Source: an uncultured Bacteroidales bacterium (lineage in GTDB: Bacteria; Bacteroidota; Bacteroidia; Bacteroidales; Muribaculaceae). From it: a stretch of 64,000 nt of DNA. A program made the translations under genes and the position numbers. This document shows, piece after piece, positions 1 to 9,555 of the stretch. The notes beneath the pieces were generated by a model. It was given only the letters and a program-made list of their open reading frames with translations, searched no databases and was not told where the DNA came from. How positions within the stretch are numbered: the first letter of the stretch is position 1; each line of letters begins with the position of its first letter. The stretch covers positions 1 through 64,000 of the forward strand of contig CANPDU010000008.1 of NCBI GenBank assembly GCA_947573135.1, given 5' to 3'.

Positions 1-52
1 CTCGCAGCACTCGCACCTGAAACGAGCGCGTCTACCATTCCGCCACCTGGGC
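1..52 (-). tRNA. tRNA-Leu (CAG anticodon), truncated by the window edge
   Basis: Reverse complement GCCCAGGTGGCGGAATGGTAGACGCGCTCGTTTCAGGTGCGAGTGCTGCGAG matches the 5' half of a bacterial tRNA-Leu (D-arm GGCGGAAT..GGTAGACGC, anticodon loop TTCAGGT). Confidence 0.85.
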
Positions 53-174
53 ATCAATTTTTATTTGCGATGCAAAGATAACGTTTTTTTATGAATTTGG
101 CCATACATTTGCCCGTTTTTTCTTATTTTTGTGCAAATTTATGTATCACTCATTTTAATATAAGCAGCTGAAAC

Positions 175-630
175 ATGTCAATTCTTATTGAAAACAAGCC
201 GGTTGGTCTCTGCAGCGACCACGCCGGATATGAATTGAAATCATTTATCGAAGGCTATCTCGAAGCCAACGGCATTATATTTACCGATTTCGGAACGTAC
301 AGCGAAGAGAGCTGTGACTATCCTGATTATGCACACCCCTGCGCCCTCGCCGTCGAGCGCGGCGAGGTATATCCGGCAATTGCCATCTGTGGAACAGGCA
401 ACGGCATCGCTATGACGCTCAACAAGCATCAGGGCATCAGAGCAGCACTATGCTGGGACGTCGAACTTGCCCGTCTTGCCCGCGCCCACAACGATGCCAA
501 CGTTCTCGTAATGCCTGGACGCTTCGTAGCTCCCGACCTTGCCGCACAGATTGTCGAGACATTCTTCAACACTCCCTTCGAGGGCGGACGCCATCAGCGG
601 CGCATCGATAAAATACCGGTAAAAGCGTAA
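175..630 (+). CDS. rpiB: Ribose-5-phosphate isomerase B
   Basis: SDHAGYELK...DFGT...DYPDYA...GICGTGNGIAMTLNKHQGIRAALCWD is the RpiB/LacAB signature. Confidence 0.93.
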   Translation: MSILIENKPVGLCSDHAGYELKSFIEGYLEANGIIFTDFGTYSEESCDYPDYAHPCALAVERGEVYPAIAICGTGNGIAMTLNKHQGIRAALCWDVELARLARAHNDANVLVMPGRFVAPDLAAQIVETFFNTPFEGGRHQRRIDKIPVKA

Positions 631-688
631 ACGCCCCCTGATTCAGGGCATCCTCAAAGGCTTTGATTCAAGAATTTCGCATCTTCGT

Positions 689-719
689 TTTGAATGATGC
701 CAAAAAAAACGTATCTTTG
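689..719 (+). promoter_or_regulatory. Bacteroidetes-type promoter TTTG-N19-TATCTTTG for the 774 CDS
   Basis: TTTG at 689-692 and TATCTTTG at 712-719, 19 nt spacer; matches the TTTG/TAnnTTTG consensus. Confidence 0.75.
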
Positions 720-773
720 TGCGCTTATTAAGAGCCAATCAACGAATATAAACCAAACACTTTATAACTATCA

Positions 774-2867
774 ATGGCAACCTTAGAAAAAATCAGAAGC
801 AAATCCGTGCTGCTCTTCGTGATCATCATCGTGGCTTTGCTCGCATTTATCCTTGGAGACTTCCTGACTTCAGGTCGCACTTACTTCGGCTCCGGAACAG
901 CTGTAGCTGAAGCTAAAGGCAAGAAAATTGACTTCACGCTCTATCAGCAGCAGCTCGAGCGCGCTCAGGAACAGGCTCGCAACTACAACAACGTCGACAA
1001 CGACGAACTCGCACAGAACATCATTCAGGGCCTAATCGGTCAGGAACTGCTCAAACAGGAATACGAAGACCTCGGTATCCGCATATCTGACGCTGAGATC
1101 TCTGAAGCTATGACAGGCGCAATGCCCCACCCGGCCGCACAGCAGTTCATCTATACTATCTCGCAGAACCTCGGTTTTGACCGCATTGACGGCAAAGCAG
1201 TCCTCGACGCCATCAAGAACCCCGCCAAATACAACCTCCCCGTTGAAGCTTCAAATCAGCTTAGCGCCGCTTGGGCTCAGACTGAGCAGGACGTAGAGCA
1301 GGCTATGCTTCAGCAGAAATTCTACGGTCTCGTTCAGGGTCTCTTCACTGCCAACGAACTCGACGCAAAGAGCATCTACAACGACAACGCTTCCACTCGC
1401 CACATCGCATATGCGACTAAAGGCTATAACACTCTTTCAGCCGACGATCTTAAAGTCGACGACGCCGACATCAAGGCTGCATGGGAAAAAGAAAAGAACG
1501 CTCACCGCATTGACGAGGAAACCAGAATGGTCGATTACGTTTACGTTGTCATCGAGCCGTCGTCTGAAGATCGTCTTGCCGGCCAGCAGGCCGTTGAGGA
1601 CGCTATTGTCGCTCTTAACGCCACCGAAGGTCTTGCCGCAGTCGAAAACGACAGCCGTTTTGTTGTGAACCACGAGAACCAGACCGCATCACGCATCTCT
1701 GACAAAGCGCTCCGCGAATTCATCACTGCCGCTGAAGACGGTCAGGCTCAGATTATCAATAATTCTCGCGACTCTTACAAGATCGCAAAGCGACTCTCAT
1801 CTCAGTCAGAAGTTGACTCGATCAACGTTTCCGTACTCAATCTTAGCAACGTTTCCGACGCCGACAGTATCATCGCGGCTCTCAACTCTGGAGCTAAATG
1901 GGCCGACTTCGCCGCCGGCACTGATACTCAGGGCCACGACAGCGTATGGGTTTCGCTCGTAGGCGCCAACGTTGACAACCGTCTGAAAGACGCATGGCTC
2001 GCTGCGGCTGTCGGCACTCCGACCGTCATCAGTGACACAATCCAGGGACAGCCCGTAGCTCAGATTTTCAAAGTCAACCGCCGCATCGCCCCTGTGACCG
2101 TGTTCGATTACGCAGTCATAAACTACACTGTCGATCCGTCAAACGCAACCCTCGAAAAGCTTAATACCGATCTCCGCACTTTCCTTTCTGCAAACTCTAA
2201 CGGCGAAGACTTCAGCAAAAATGCGGCAGAAGCAGGTTATTCTATACTGACTGCAAGCGTCAGCGCCTCACAACCTCATATCGCCAACATAAGCGACAGC
2301 CGTCCTGCAGTTAAATGGGTGATGAATGCCAAGAAAGGGCAGGTTTCACCGGTCATAGGCGACAACAAGCAGACCTACCTTATGGCTATGACCGTAAAAG
2401 ACATCTACAACGATTTTATCCCCTGGAACGCACCTTCACTCCGCGCAGGACTCGAACGTAAGGCAACAGCTGACAAAGCCGGCAAAAAACTCATCGCCGA
2501 CTTCGGAGGTAAGGCTTCTGATATCGCCGGCTACGCAAGCCTCTTCGGCGGTGAAGTCAGCGAAGGTGACGTGATCTTCGTTTCGCCCCGCGTAGCAACT
2601 ATCGGCATAGGTGAAAGCGAACTTCAGGGTGCTATCGCCGGCGCTCCCGAAGGTAAGGTCGTAGGACCCGTTGCAGGCAACAATTCGATTGTTGTGTTCG
2701 AAGTAAAATCAGTTTCCGACGAAAGCCGTCCGTACTCTTTCGACGAGTATGCTCAGCGCTTCAACCGCACAATGGGCATCGGCATTGTCGATCCGTTCAA
2801 GATGCTCCTTGGTGACAACGCAGTCGAAAACTACTCTCTAAACTTCATTCAGGGTATAGAAAACTAA
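774..2867 (+). CDS. PpiD/SurA-like peptidylprolyl isomerase (periplasmic folding factor, N-terminal TM anchor)
   Basis: MATLEKIRSKSVLLFVIIIVALLAFILGDF start with a SurA_N-like region typical of Bacteroidales PpiD homologues. Confidence 0.8.
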   Translation: MATLEKIRSKSVLLFVIIIVALLAFILGDFLTSGRTYFGSGTAVAEAKGKKIDFTLYQQQLERAQEQARNYNNVDNDELAQNIIQGLIGQELLKQEYEDLGIRISDAEISEAMTGAMPHPAAQQFIYTISQNLGFDRIDGKAVLDAIKNPAKYNLPVEASNQLSAAWAQTEQDVEQAMLQQKFYGLVQGLFTANELDAKSIYNDNASTRHIAYATKGYNTLSADDLKVDDADIKAAWEKEKNAHRIDEETRMVDYVYVVIEPSSEDRLAGQQAVEDAIVALNATEGLAAVENDSRFVVNHENQTASRISDKALREFITAAEDGQAQIINNSRDSYKIAKRLSSQSEVDSINVSVLNLSNVSDADSIIAALNSGAKWADFAAGTDTQGHDSVWVSLVGANVDNRLKDAWLAAAVGTPTVISDTIQGQPVAQIFKVNRRIAPVTVFDYAVINYTVDPSNATLEKLNTDLRTFLSANSNGEDFSKNAAEAGYSILTASVSASQPHIANISDSRPAVKWVMNAKKGQVSPVIGDNKQTYLMAMTVKDIYNDFIPWNAPSLRAGLERKATADKAGKKLIADFGGKASDIAGYASLFGGEVSEGDVIFVSPRVATIGIGESELQGAIAGAPEGKVVGPVAGNNSIVVFEVKSVSDESRPYSFDEYAQRFNRTMGIGIVDPFKMLLGDNAVENYSLNFIQGIEN

Positions 2868-2886
2868 TTGACCCTCTGACGACATT

Positions 2887-2926
2887 TTCGGCGCCGGAGT
2901 CAGATCCAATCTGCTCCGGCGCCGAA
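2887..2926 (+). terminator. Strong hairpin downstream of the PpiD-like gene
   Basis: TTCGGCGCCGGAG/CTCCGGCGCCGAA 13-bp perfect inverted repeat with an inner CAGAT/ATCTG; no clear U-tract. Confidence 0.65.
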
Positions 2927-2950
2927 CGGTTTAGAGCGTTTTGACTTATT

Positions 2951-3658
2951 GTGAATATGCCAAAATTATATCTTTTTCCTGTTCCGATGGGCGACACTCC
3001 GGTCGCTGATGTTCTCCCGGAGCTTAACATCAGGCTTATTTCCGGAGTCAGATACTTCGTCGTCGAAAATTTGCGGTCTGCCCGACGCTTTATGAAGGCA
3101 TGCGACAAAACAATCAACATCGACTCTCTGCATTTCACCGAACTCAACGAACACACGCCCGAAACCGACATTGCTGCGATGTTGCGTCCGATGCACGAAG
3201 GCCATGACATTGGAGTCATCAGCGAGGCCGGATGCCCGGCCGTCGCCGACCCCGGAGCCGGTCTTGTAGCCGTTGCACAGCGATACGGCTACGAAATAGT
3301 ACCTCTCGTTGGTCCGTCAAGCATAATAATGTCACTTATGGCATCCGGATTCAACGGCCAGTCATTTGCATTCTGCGGTTATCTCCCGATTGACGACAGC
3401 AAGCGCACCCCCGTTCTTAAAGAAATGGAACGTCGCATACGCCGCGAGCGTCAGACACAGATCTTTATCGAGACTCCATACCGCAACCATCGTCTGATCG
3501 AAGATCTCTGCCGGAGATTACCGTCTGATTTACTACTGTGCATAGCTTCCGACATCAGCGGTCCGCGCCAGTCGATAATAACTAAATCACTCGGCGAGTG
3601 GAAAAAGACCGAATATAATTACGATAAAATTCCCACTATATTTCTTCTCTACAGCTGA
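2951..3658 (+). CDS. SAM-dependent methyltransferase, RsmI/tetrapyrrole-methylase fold
   Basis: GVISEAGCPAVADPGAGLVAVAQ...PLVGPSSIIMSLMASGFNGQSFAFCGYLP is characteristic of RsmI-like enzymes. Confidence 0.85.
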   Translation: MNMPKLYLFPVPMGDTPVADVLPELNIRLISGVRYFVVENLRSARRFMKACDKTINIDSLHFTELNEHTPETDIAAMLRPMHEGHDIGVISEAGCPAVADPGAGLVAVAQRYGYEIVPLVGPSSIIMSLMASGFNGQSFAFCGYLPIDDSKRTPVLKEMERRIRRERQTQIFIETPYRNHRLIEDLCRRLPSDLLLCIASDISGPRQSIITKSLGEWKKTEYNYDKIPTIFLLYS

Positions 3659-3661
3659 TAT

Positions 3662-4684
3662 ATGACCGATTTCAGACGACCACGCAGATTATCCTCCGAT
3701 TTAGACGACCTCCCCGGACTGTTCGACTATGTTGACATCAGCCGCGATGACATCGCCGGAGACATCATCGTGCGAAAGACAGCTGTGACCGAACCGGCAG
3801 ATCCCGAACTTCCGGACATTCCCGAAACGCAACTCGTTCCTCGTAACGCTTTACAATTCATATCTTTCGGCAGCGGCAGCAGCGGCAACTGCGCCTTTAT
3901 CGGCACTTCAAAAGGCGGAGTACTGATCGATGCCGGCGTCGACGGCAAATACGTCACCGAACAACTCCTTCACAATGGCATCGACGCCGGAGCCGTCAGA
4001 GGAATTCTTCTGACACATGACCACAGCGACCACGTGAAATATGCCTACTCTCTCCTTCGTTATAACCGCAACATGCGGCTGTTCTGCACTCCCAAAACGC
4101 TCAACGGTCTGCTTCGCCGCCACAATATATCGCGCCGCATCAAAGACTATCACACTCCTATTTACAAAGAATTTCCCTTTGAAATCGGCGGCATGACAAT
4201 CACAGCATTCGAAGTTTCTCACGACGGTACCGACAACGTAGGCTTCGCTTTCGAAACCGGTGAGATAAAAATGGTAATCCTTACTGACTCAGGGTATATA
4301 ACCGAAAGAGCCGATTTCTATATGCATGACGCCGATGCTCTCATGATCGAAGCCAACTACGATGCCGAAATGCTAATGCACGGGCCATATCCCGAACATC
4401 TGAAAGCGCGTATCGCATCACGAAGCGGACATCTCGACAACGCCGACACTGCGGCATATCTGGCGCGGATTGTCTCGCCTAAATTGCGCAACGTTTTTCT
4501 CTGCCATCTGAGCCACGACAACAACTGTCCTGAAATAGCCCTGGCGACAGTCAGAACAGCGCTCCGGAGTGCAGGTGCAAAATTATCCGACAATCCGCTT
4601 GACGAAGGCACCAATGTCTGTGTGTTGCCTCGCTTTGCCGCATCGAGCCTTTTTATAATTTCGAAAAATCATATAACTAAATAA
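3662..4684 (+). CDS. MBL-fold metallo-hydrolase (YycJ/WalJ-like)
   Basis: SFGSGSSGNCAFIGTSKGGVLIDAG and LLTHDHSDHV metal-binding motif. Confidence 0.85.
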   Translation: MTDFRRPRRLSSDLDDLPGLFDYVDISRDDIAGDIIVRKTAVTEPADPELPDIPETQLVPRNALQFISFGSGSSGNCAFIGTSKGGVLIDAGVDGKYVTEQLLHNGIDAGAVRGILLTHDHSDHVKYAYSLLRYNRNMRLFCTPKTLNGLLRRHNISRRIKDYHTPIYKEFPFEIGGMTITAFEVSHDGTDNVGFAFETGEIKMVILTDSGYITERADFYMHDADALMIEANYDAEMLMHGPYPEHLKARIASRSGHLDNADTAAYLARIVSPKLRNVFLCHLSHDNNCPEIALATVRTALRSAGAKLSDNPLDEGTNVCVLPRFAASSLFIISKNHITK

Positions 4685-4703
4685 CCTAAACCAATAAAAC
4701 CTT

Positions 4704-5972
4704 ATGAAAATTTTCCTGTCAGCAATCGCGCTTTCAATCGCGGCATCAGTAGCTGCCTCAGCCGCTGATCTTAATTTCAAACTCGGACTCCCCTATGGCA
4801 ACTGGTGGGCAGCTCCTCAACAGCCTTGTCTCGATGTGACGGCCTACAACAACGGTTCTGCCTCGGAGACATGCGACATTACGCTAACTGTCAACACCGA
4901 TTTCGGCGACAGACTCTATCAGTTCAATCAGTCTGCTGGCATTGCAGCCGGTGACAGTTGTACGATGTCATTCACGTTCAACCTCGAGCCCGGTTTCTAC
5001 AACTGCATATTCACTGCCGACGGTAAGGTGATCGGACAACACAACATAGGCTATGAGCCCGAACGAATATATTCTCCGGCCGACTATCAGCCCGACTTCG
5101 TCGAATTCTGGCAGCGTGCACGCGCCGACCTCGACTCCGTAGCTCCCGACTTTCAGATGATACGCTTCCCCGAGCAGGACACAGAGAAAAGCAACGCCTA
5201 CAAAGTGACCATGCGTTCCGTCAAGAACGAAGCTCTGACCGCCTTCCTCATGTTGCCCAAGAAAAAAGGCAAATATCCCGCAATAATCAACTACATGGGC
5301 TATGGCAGCGGACCCGCTTTCTGGGACTTCCTTCCATCTTACGACGGTGAGTTCATCTACTTCCAGCAGAACATACGCGGTCAGGGCCTCAACAAAGAGA
5401 CCAATACCCACGGCGAATGGATGGTCGAAAACCTTGAGGATATCGAAAACTACTACTACCGCAATGCCTTCATGGATGCTGTGCGCGGTGTTGATTTCGT
5501 CTTCACTCTTCCGCAGTTCGACGGCGTCAACATCTTTGCCGAAGGCGGCAGCCAGGGTGGCGCTCTCACTCTCGCAGCCACTGCGCTCGACAAGCGCATC
5601 GTCGCTGCTGCGCCTTTCATTCCCTTCCTCAGTGACTATCCAGACTATTTTAAGCTGTCGGACTGGATCGGAGGCACATTCCGCAATGCCGCAAAAGAAA
5701 AAGGCATGACCGACGAACAACTCTTCCGCAACATGTCATACTTCGATATCAAGAATCTTGCCACTCTGATCAATGTTCCCGTCCTTATGGCAGTCGGACT
5801 TCAGGACACAACATGCCCTCCCCACACAAATTTCTCCGGCTATAACATGATTTCCTCGCCGAAACAGTTTATCATCTATCCCGACAAAGGTCACGGTGTT
5901 ACCCGCCCCGACTGGGACAACGCCCACATCAGCTTCTTCAAAAAATACATGAAGCCCGTTACAAAGAAGTAA
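4704..5972 (+). CDS. Acetylxylan esterase (AXE1-family alpha/beta hydrolase), secreted
   Basis: Signal peptide; GYGSGPAFWDF...QNIRGQG...FAEGGSQGGALTLAATALD; DKGHGV C-terminal His. Confidence 0.85.
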   Translation: MKIFLSAIALSIAASVAASAADLNFKLGLPYGNWWAAPQQPCLDVTAYNNGSASETCDITLTVNTDFGDRLYQFNQSAGIAAGDSCTMSFTFNLEPGFYNCIFTADGKVIGQHNIGYEPERIYSPADYQPDFVEFWQRARADLDSVAPDFQMIRFPEQDTEKSNAYKVTMRSVKNEALTAFLMLPKKKGKYPAIINYMGYGSGPAFWDFLPSYDGEFIYFQQNIRGQGLNKETNTHGEWMVENLEDIENYYYRNAFMDAVRGVDFVFTLPQFDGVNIFAEGGSQGGALTLAATALDKRIVAAAPFIPFLSDYPDYFKLSDWIGGTFRNAAKEKGMTDEQLFRNMSYFDIKNLATLINVPVLMAVGLQDTTCPPHTNFSGYNMISSPKQFIIYPDKGHGVTRPDWDNAHISFFKKYMKPVTKK

Positions 5973-6011
5973 CCCCTGCTCCCGCTGTACCACGGCTTCT
6001 GCCAAATAACC

Positions 6012-6052
6012 ACAAGCCGGAGACAGACTCTAAGCCTATGTCTCCGGCTTGT
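6012..6052 (+). terminator. Hairpin terminator after the esterase gene
   Basis: ACAAGCCGGAGACA / TGTCTCCGGCTTGT 14-bp perfect inverted repeat. Confidence 0.75.
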
Positions 6053-6067
6053 AAAATAAAAGAGCTC

Positions 6068-6760
6068 ATGTCCAATATTTTGTTTATCCACGGCATTTTA
6101 GGCAAACCTGATTACTTCAGGTTTCTGTACCCGTATATACCCGACGGGTATAGCTATACCGACATTCTTCTCGAAGGTCACGGCAGCGATCCGTCGGCCT
6201 TTGCCCACGCTTCAATGAAACGTTGGCGCAGACAAGTTGCCGATGCCGTCGATACTTTGCGTAAGGACGGCAGCAGCCTTGTTATCGCAGCACATTCAAT
6301 GGGAACTCTCTTTGCCATCGACAATGCGATAAAAGGTAACGCTGATGCTCTCTTTCTTCTAAATCCGCCTCTTTCGCTGAGAGTGACACGACGGTTGCTT
6401 ACGACTCCGCTAAAGATATTGAGAGGGAATATCAATGACGAATGGACATTAGCTGCAAAAGAAGCCTATAGCATTTCCGATGATCGCAACATTCTGCATT
6501 ATGCCGGATGGATTCCACGCTATATCGAATTATTCGGAGAAATACGTCGTACACGTGCGATTATCAATAAGCTCACAACTCCCACACACGTCTTTTTGTC
6601 GGCTCACGATGAAATGGTGTCGCCCGGAGCGGCCGCACTGTTTCCATGCAGTTCTGCCATTGAGACATCTATTCTCCCCGAGTCGGGTCATTACCGTTAC
6701 GCCCCGACCGACCGGGCCGCGGTCGGTCGCGATTTCTCCGAGTTCCTGTCTCGGTTATAA
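6068..6760 (+). CDS. Alpha/beta hydrolase
   Basis: ILFIHGILG and AAHSMGTLFA nucleophile elbow. The track start 6038 lies inside the upstream terminator, so the in-frame ATG at 6068 is preferred. Confidence 0.75.
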   Translation: MSNILFIHGILGKPDYFRFLYPYIPDGYSYTDILLEGHGSDPSAFAHASMKRWRRQVADAVDTLRKDGSSLVIAAHSMGTLFAIDNAIKGNADALFLLNPPLSLRVTRRLLTTPLKILRGNINDEWTLAAKEAYSISDDRNILHYAGWIPRYIELFGEIRRTRAIINKLTTPTHVFLSAHDEMVSPGAAALFPCSSAIETSILPESGHYRYAPTDRAAVGRDFSEFLSRL

Positions 6761-6840
6761 AAAAATTTGTATCGGGATGCAAGATTCCGCCATTACGCCG
6801 ATTTATATTATAGAATATCAAATCAAAAAAACTCAAAAAA

Positions 6841-7572
6841 ATGAAAAAACTGAAATTCATCATTCCCTCTCTCGTCTTTATTGCTTCGGCGACGCTATTC
6901 CAGTCATGCGAAAAAGATGACGAAAATTTTCTGCAGGTCAGCTATCCTACAGCTATCGTCACAGTATGTCCTGACGCAGCAGGCGGTTTCACAATGCAGC
7001 TCGATAACGAGACAACCCTCTACCCGTCAAATGTTAAACGATCACCCTACGGCTCGAAAGAAGTGCGTGCTCTGGTAAATTATACTGTTGATGACTCCCG
7101 TCCCGACGGAAACGGAGTCTATGTCAACTGGCTCGACAGCATCCGCACTAAGCTCCCTGTCGTCAGCATACCCGGCGACAACAGCCAGACATTCGGTAAT
7201 GATCCGCTCGAGATCATCGACGATTGGGTGACTGTCGCCGAAGACGGTTATCTGACTCTGCGTTTCCGCACACTTTGGGGTAACACTAACGTCCCTCACC
7301 ATATCAACCTTGTGACCGGCATCAATCCTGACGATCCTTTTGAATTCGAGCTCCGTCACGATGCCAAAGGCGACACCTACGGCCGTTACAGCGATGCTCT
7401 GATCGCTTTCAACCTCAACGGTCTTCCGCGCAAAGACGACAAACCCGTGAAAGTTATTCTCCACTGGAATTCATTCTCCGGTGAGAAGTCAGCCGAATTC
7501 GATCTTCAGCTCAGACCCGCAGTCAGCGAAAATTCAGTCAAAGGTCTGCAGTCAGCCGACATGATCGAATAA
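6841..7572 (+). CDS. NigD-like lipoprotein
   Basis: Lipobox ATLFQSC followed by EKDDEN; NigD-like N-terminal (YPTAIVTV...) and C-terminal regions. Confidence 0.8.
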   Translation: MKKLKFIIPSLVFIASATLFQSCEKDDENFLQVSYPTAIVTVCPDAAGGFTMQLDNETTLYPSNVKRSPYGSKEVRALVNYTVDDSRPDGNGVYVNWLDSIRTKLPVVSIPGDNSQTFGNDPLEIIDDWVTVAEDGYLTLRFRTLWGNTNVPHHINLVTGINPDDPFEFELRHDAKGDTYGRYSDALIAFNLNGLPRKDDKPVKVILHWNSFSGEKSAEFDLQLRPAVSENSVKGLQSADMIE

Positions 7573-7632
7573 CCGCCGCCTGTTCACTCTCTCCCGGCAT
7601 TAATCAGACGTGAATTATATAATATTTCAGTA

Positions 7633-8193
7633 TTGATCAACCCGGCGACCGAACTCGATCTCGTTCATCTCACCGACTCCGGCGAGCAGACGGCATTGGA
7701 GCTGATATACTCACGGTATATCGGCTACCTTACAGCCGTCTGCTCCCGCTATATAGTCGATGACGAGGATGTGAAAGACGTCCTTCAGGAGTCTTTCCTG
7801 AAAATATTCGCGTCGCTGAGCAGATTTCGTTATCGCGGAGAGGGCTCCTTAAAAGCCTGGATGACAAAAATCACTGTCAATGAGACTTTGAAATTCATCG
7901 GCCGGACGCAACGGATAGATTACACACGCATATCCGCCGAAACTGAAGAAATCAGCGACGAGGAGCCCGATGTCGGCCATATTCCGGCATCGATCATCCA
8001 TTCTTTCATACGTGAGCTTCCCGATGGTTATCGTCTGATTTTCAACCTCTATGTAATCGAAGGCAAGTCCCATAAGGAAATTGCCCGCCTTCTTGACATC
8101 AAGGAGAGCACATCTGCCTCACAACTCCACAGAGCAAAGGCGCTCCTTGCCGCAAAAATAAACAAATACCGGAACAAACTCAAATCGTTATGA
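7633..8193 (+). CDS. ECF-type RNA polymerase sigma factor
   Basis: Region 2 (DDEDVKDVLQESFLKIFASLSRFRYRGEGSLKAWMTKITVNETL) and region 4 (LPDGYRLIFNLYVIEGKSHKEIARLLDIKESTSASQLHRAKALL); apparent TTG start. Confidence 0.9.
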   Translation: MINPATELDLVHLTDSGEQTALELIYSRYIGYLTAVCSRYIVDDEDVKDVLQESFLKIFASLSRFRYRGEGSLKAWMTKITVNETLKFIGRTQRIDYTRISAETEEISDEEPDVGHIPASIIHSFIRELPDGYRLIFNLYVIEGKSHKEIARLLDIKESTSASQLHRAKALLAAKINKYRNKLKSL

Positions 8194-9416
8194 CAGACAA
8201 ATGGATTGAAGATATCAGGGAAAAAATGAGTACCTGCGAGGTCGACGAACCCGCGGGGCTCCACGATATGATATTTGCCCGGCAAGCATCGAGCACTCCC
8301 GTGCGCAGTCGTTTCCGCATAATGATTTTGTCCGGGGCTGTCGCCGCCTCTGTCATTATATTACTGTCATTGGCCTGCTTCTGGCGCATCATCGATCCCG
8401 GAGCAAACGACATTCCTGTCCTGATGGCTCAGAAAGAAATCTCGGTTAAGACAATTTCAGCCGAAGTTTCAGACCGCCCCTTGCATGTTGCTCAAGTCGA
8501 AAAGAGATTGAACTCATCTGCCCGTCCGAAGCCCGTTGCGTCGGTCGCAGCCCCTCAGCCTGAGCAGACCGACAATTCTGCTGCACACGACAATCTGTCT
8601 TCTAAGCAGCCTGAAAAAAACAGTAGCGGCACAGCCTCCTCACTCCGCAAGCAGACTCATGCAGATGAACCCGTGCAAAACGACGCGACAGATCTTATAA
8701 TCAGCCGAAAACGCAAATCAGGTCTTTCCGTCGGCGCATTCACCTCCGGTGCATTCGGATCTGCTGACCGGCAGTCTTCAGCCGTCAGCCCCTGTGCGTC
8801 AACCTACCGATGGCTTGAGTCCTCTGATTTCGGCGACGTACTGTCTCCGTTGGTCCGATCACGCGCTGCCAATGATATTGATATGCGCGAAATAGACATG
8901 CACCACAACCTCCCCCTTCGCTTCGGACTGTCAGTGCGATATGATTTCAATTCCCGTTTCGGCATCGAAAGCGGCCTTGTATATTCCAGACTAAGCTCCG
9001 ATCTGAGCGGCGGCGCTCGGCAGAATATCAAAGGTCAACAAGTACTCCACTACATGGGAGTACCGCTAAACATCAAATACCGCATCGCGTCATGGCGCTC
9101 ATTCAGTCTTTACGCATCAGCCGGAGTGATGATGGAAAAATGCGTTGACGGCTCGCTTACCAAAGAAGAACTGTCCAACACCTCGTCCGACATAAAAACT
9201 TCGTCAATCGGCATCAGCGAAGACGCCTTGCAATGGTCATCAAACATAGCGGCCGACCTACAGTTTGACATCACACGCCACATCGGCGTATATATCGAAC
9301 CCGGCATATCCTATTACTTTGACAACCGTTCCGAGGTCCGCAACATCTACAAAGACCGCCCCTTTAACTTCAACCTCAACCTCGGCCTCCGATACACCTT
9401 CGGCTCCACCCGCTGA
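8190..9416 (+). CDS. Dual membrane-spanning anti-sigma-like protein: cytoplasmic N-terminus, TM helix, disordered linker, C-terminal outer-membrane beta-barrel
   Basis: ATGA overlap with the sigma gene; MTDKWIEDIREKM... N-terminus, TM IMILSGAVAASVIILLSLACFW, Ser/Pro/Gln-rich linker, barrel from about GLSVGAFTSGAFG to FNFNLNLGLRYTFGSTR. Confidence 0.8.
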   Translation: MTDKWIEDIREKMSTCEVDEPAGLHDMIFARQASSTPVRSRFRIMILSGAVAASVIILLSLACFWRIIDPGANDIPVLMAQKEISVKTISAEVSDRPLHVAQVEKRLNSSARPKPVASVAAPQPEQTDNSAAHDNLSSKQPEKNSSGTASSLRKQTHADEPVQNDATDLIISRKRKSGLSVGAFTSGAFGSADRQSSAVSPCASTYRWLESSDFGDVLSPLVRSRAANDIDMREIDMHHNLPLRFGLSVRYDFNSRFGIESGLVYSRLSSDLSGGARQNIKGQQVLHYMGVPLNIKYRIASWRSFSLYASAGVMMEKCVDGSLTKEELSNTSSDIKTSSIGISEDALQWSSNIAADLQFDITRHIGVYIEPGISYYFDNRSEVRNIYKDRPFNFNLNLGLRYTFGSTR

Positions 9417-9430
9417 CACAAACTGGCTCC

Positions 9431-9459
9431 AATCTCATTCAGATCCTGAATATGAGATT
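9431..9459 (+). terminator. Terminator hairpin after the anti-sigma/barrel gene
   Basis: AATCTCATTCAG atc CTGAAT-AT-GAGATT stem followed by a T-rich run. Confidence 0.65.
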
Positions 9460-9472
9460 TTGTTCCTTTATT

Positions 9473-9484
9473 TGTGGTACCACA
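9473..9484. promoter_or_regulatory. 12-bp perfect palindrome TGTGGTACCACA upstream of the GNAT operon (candidate operator)
   Basis: Perfect dyad about 70 bp upstream of the 9556 CDS. Confidence 0.35.
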
Positions 9485-9555
9485 TATTCAACAGAGCCAA
9501 GCACTTGTGTATTTTGTTATAATATCGTAACTTTGTATTATAAAACAGATATGAT

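Noticed and set aside
4968-5720. 250-aa minus-strand ORF inside the acetylxylan esterase gene
   Set aside because: Shadow ORF antisense to a clearly coding gene; no recognisable domain.
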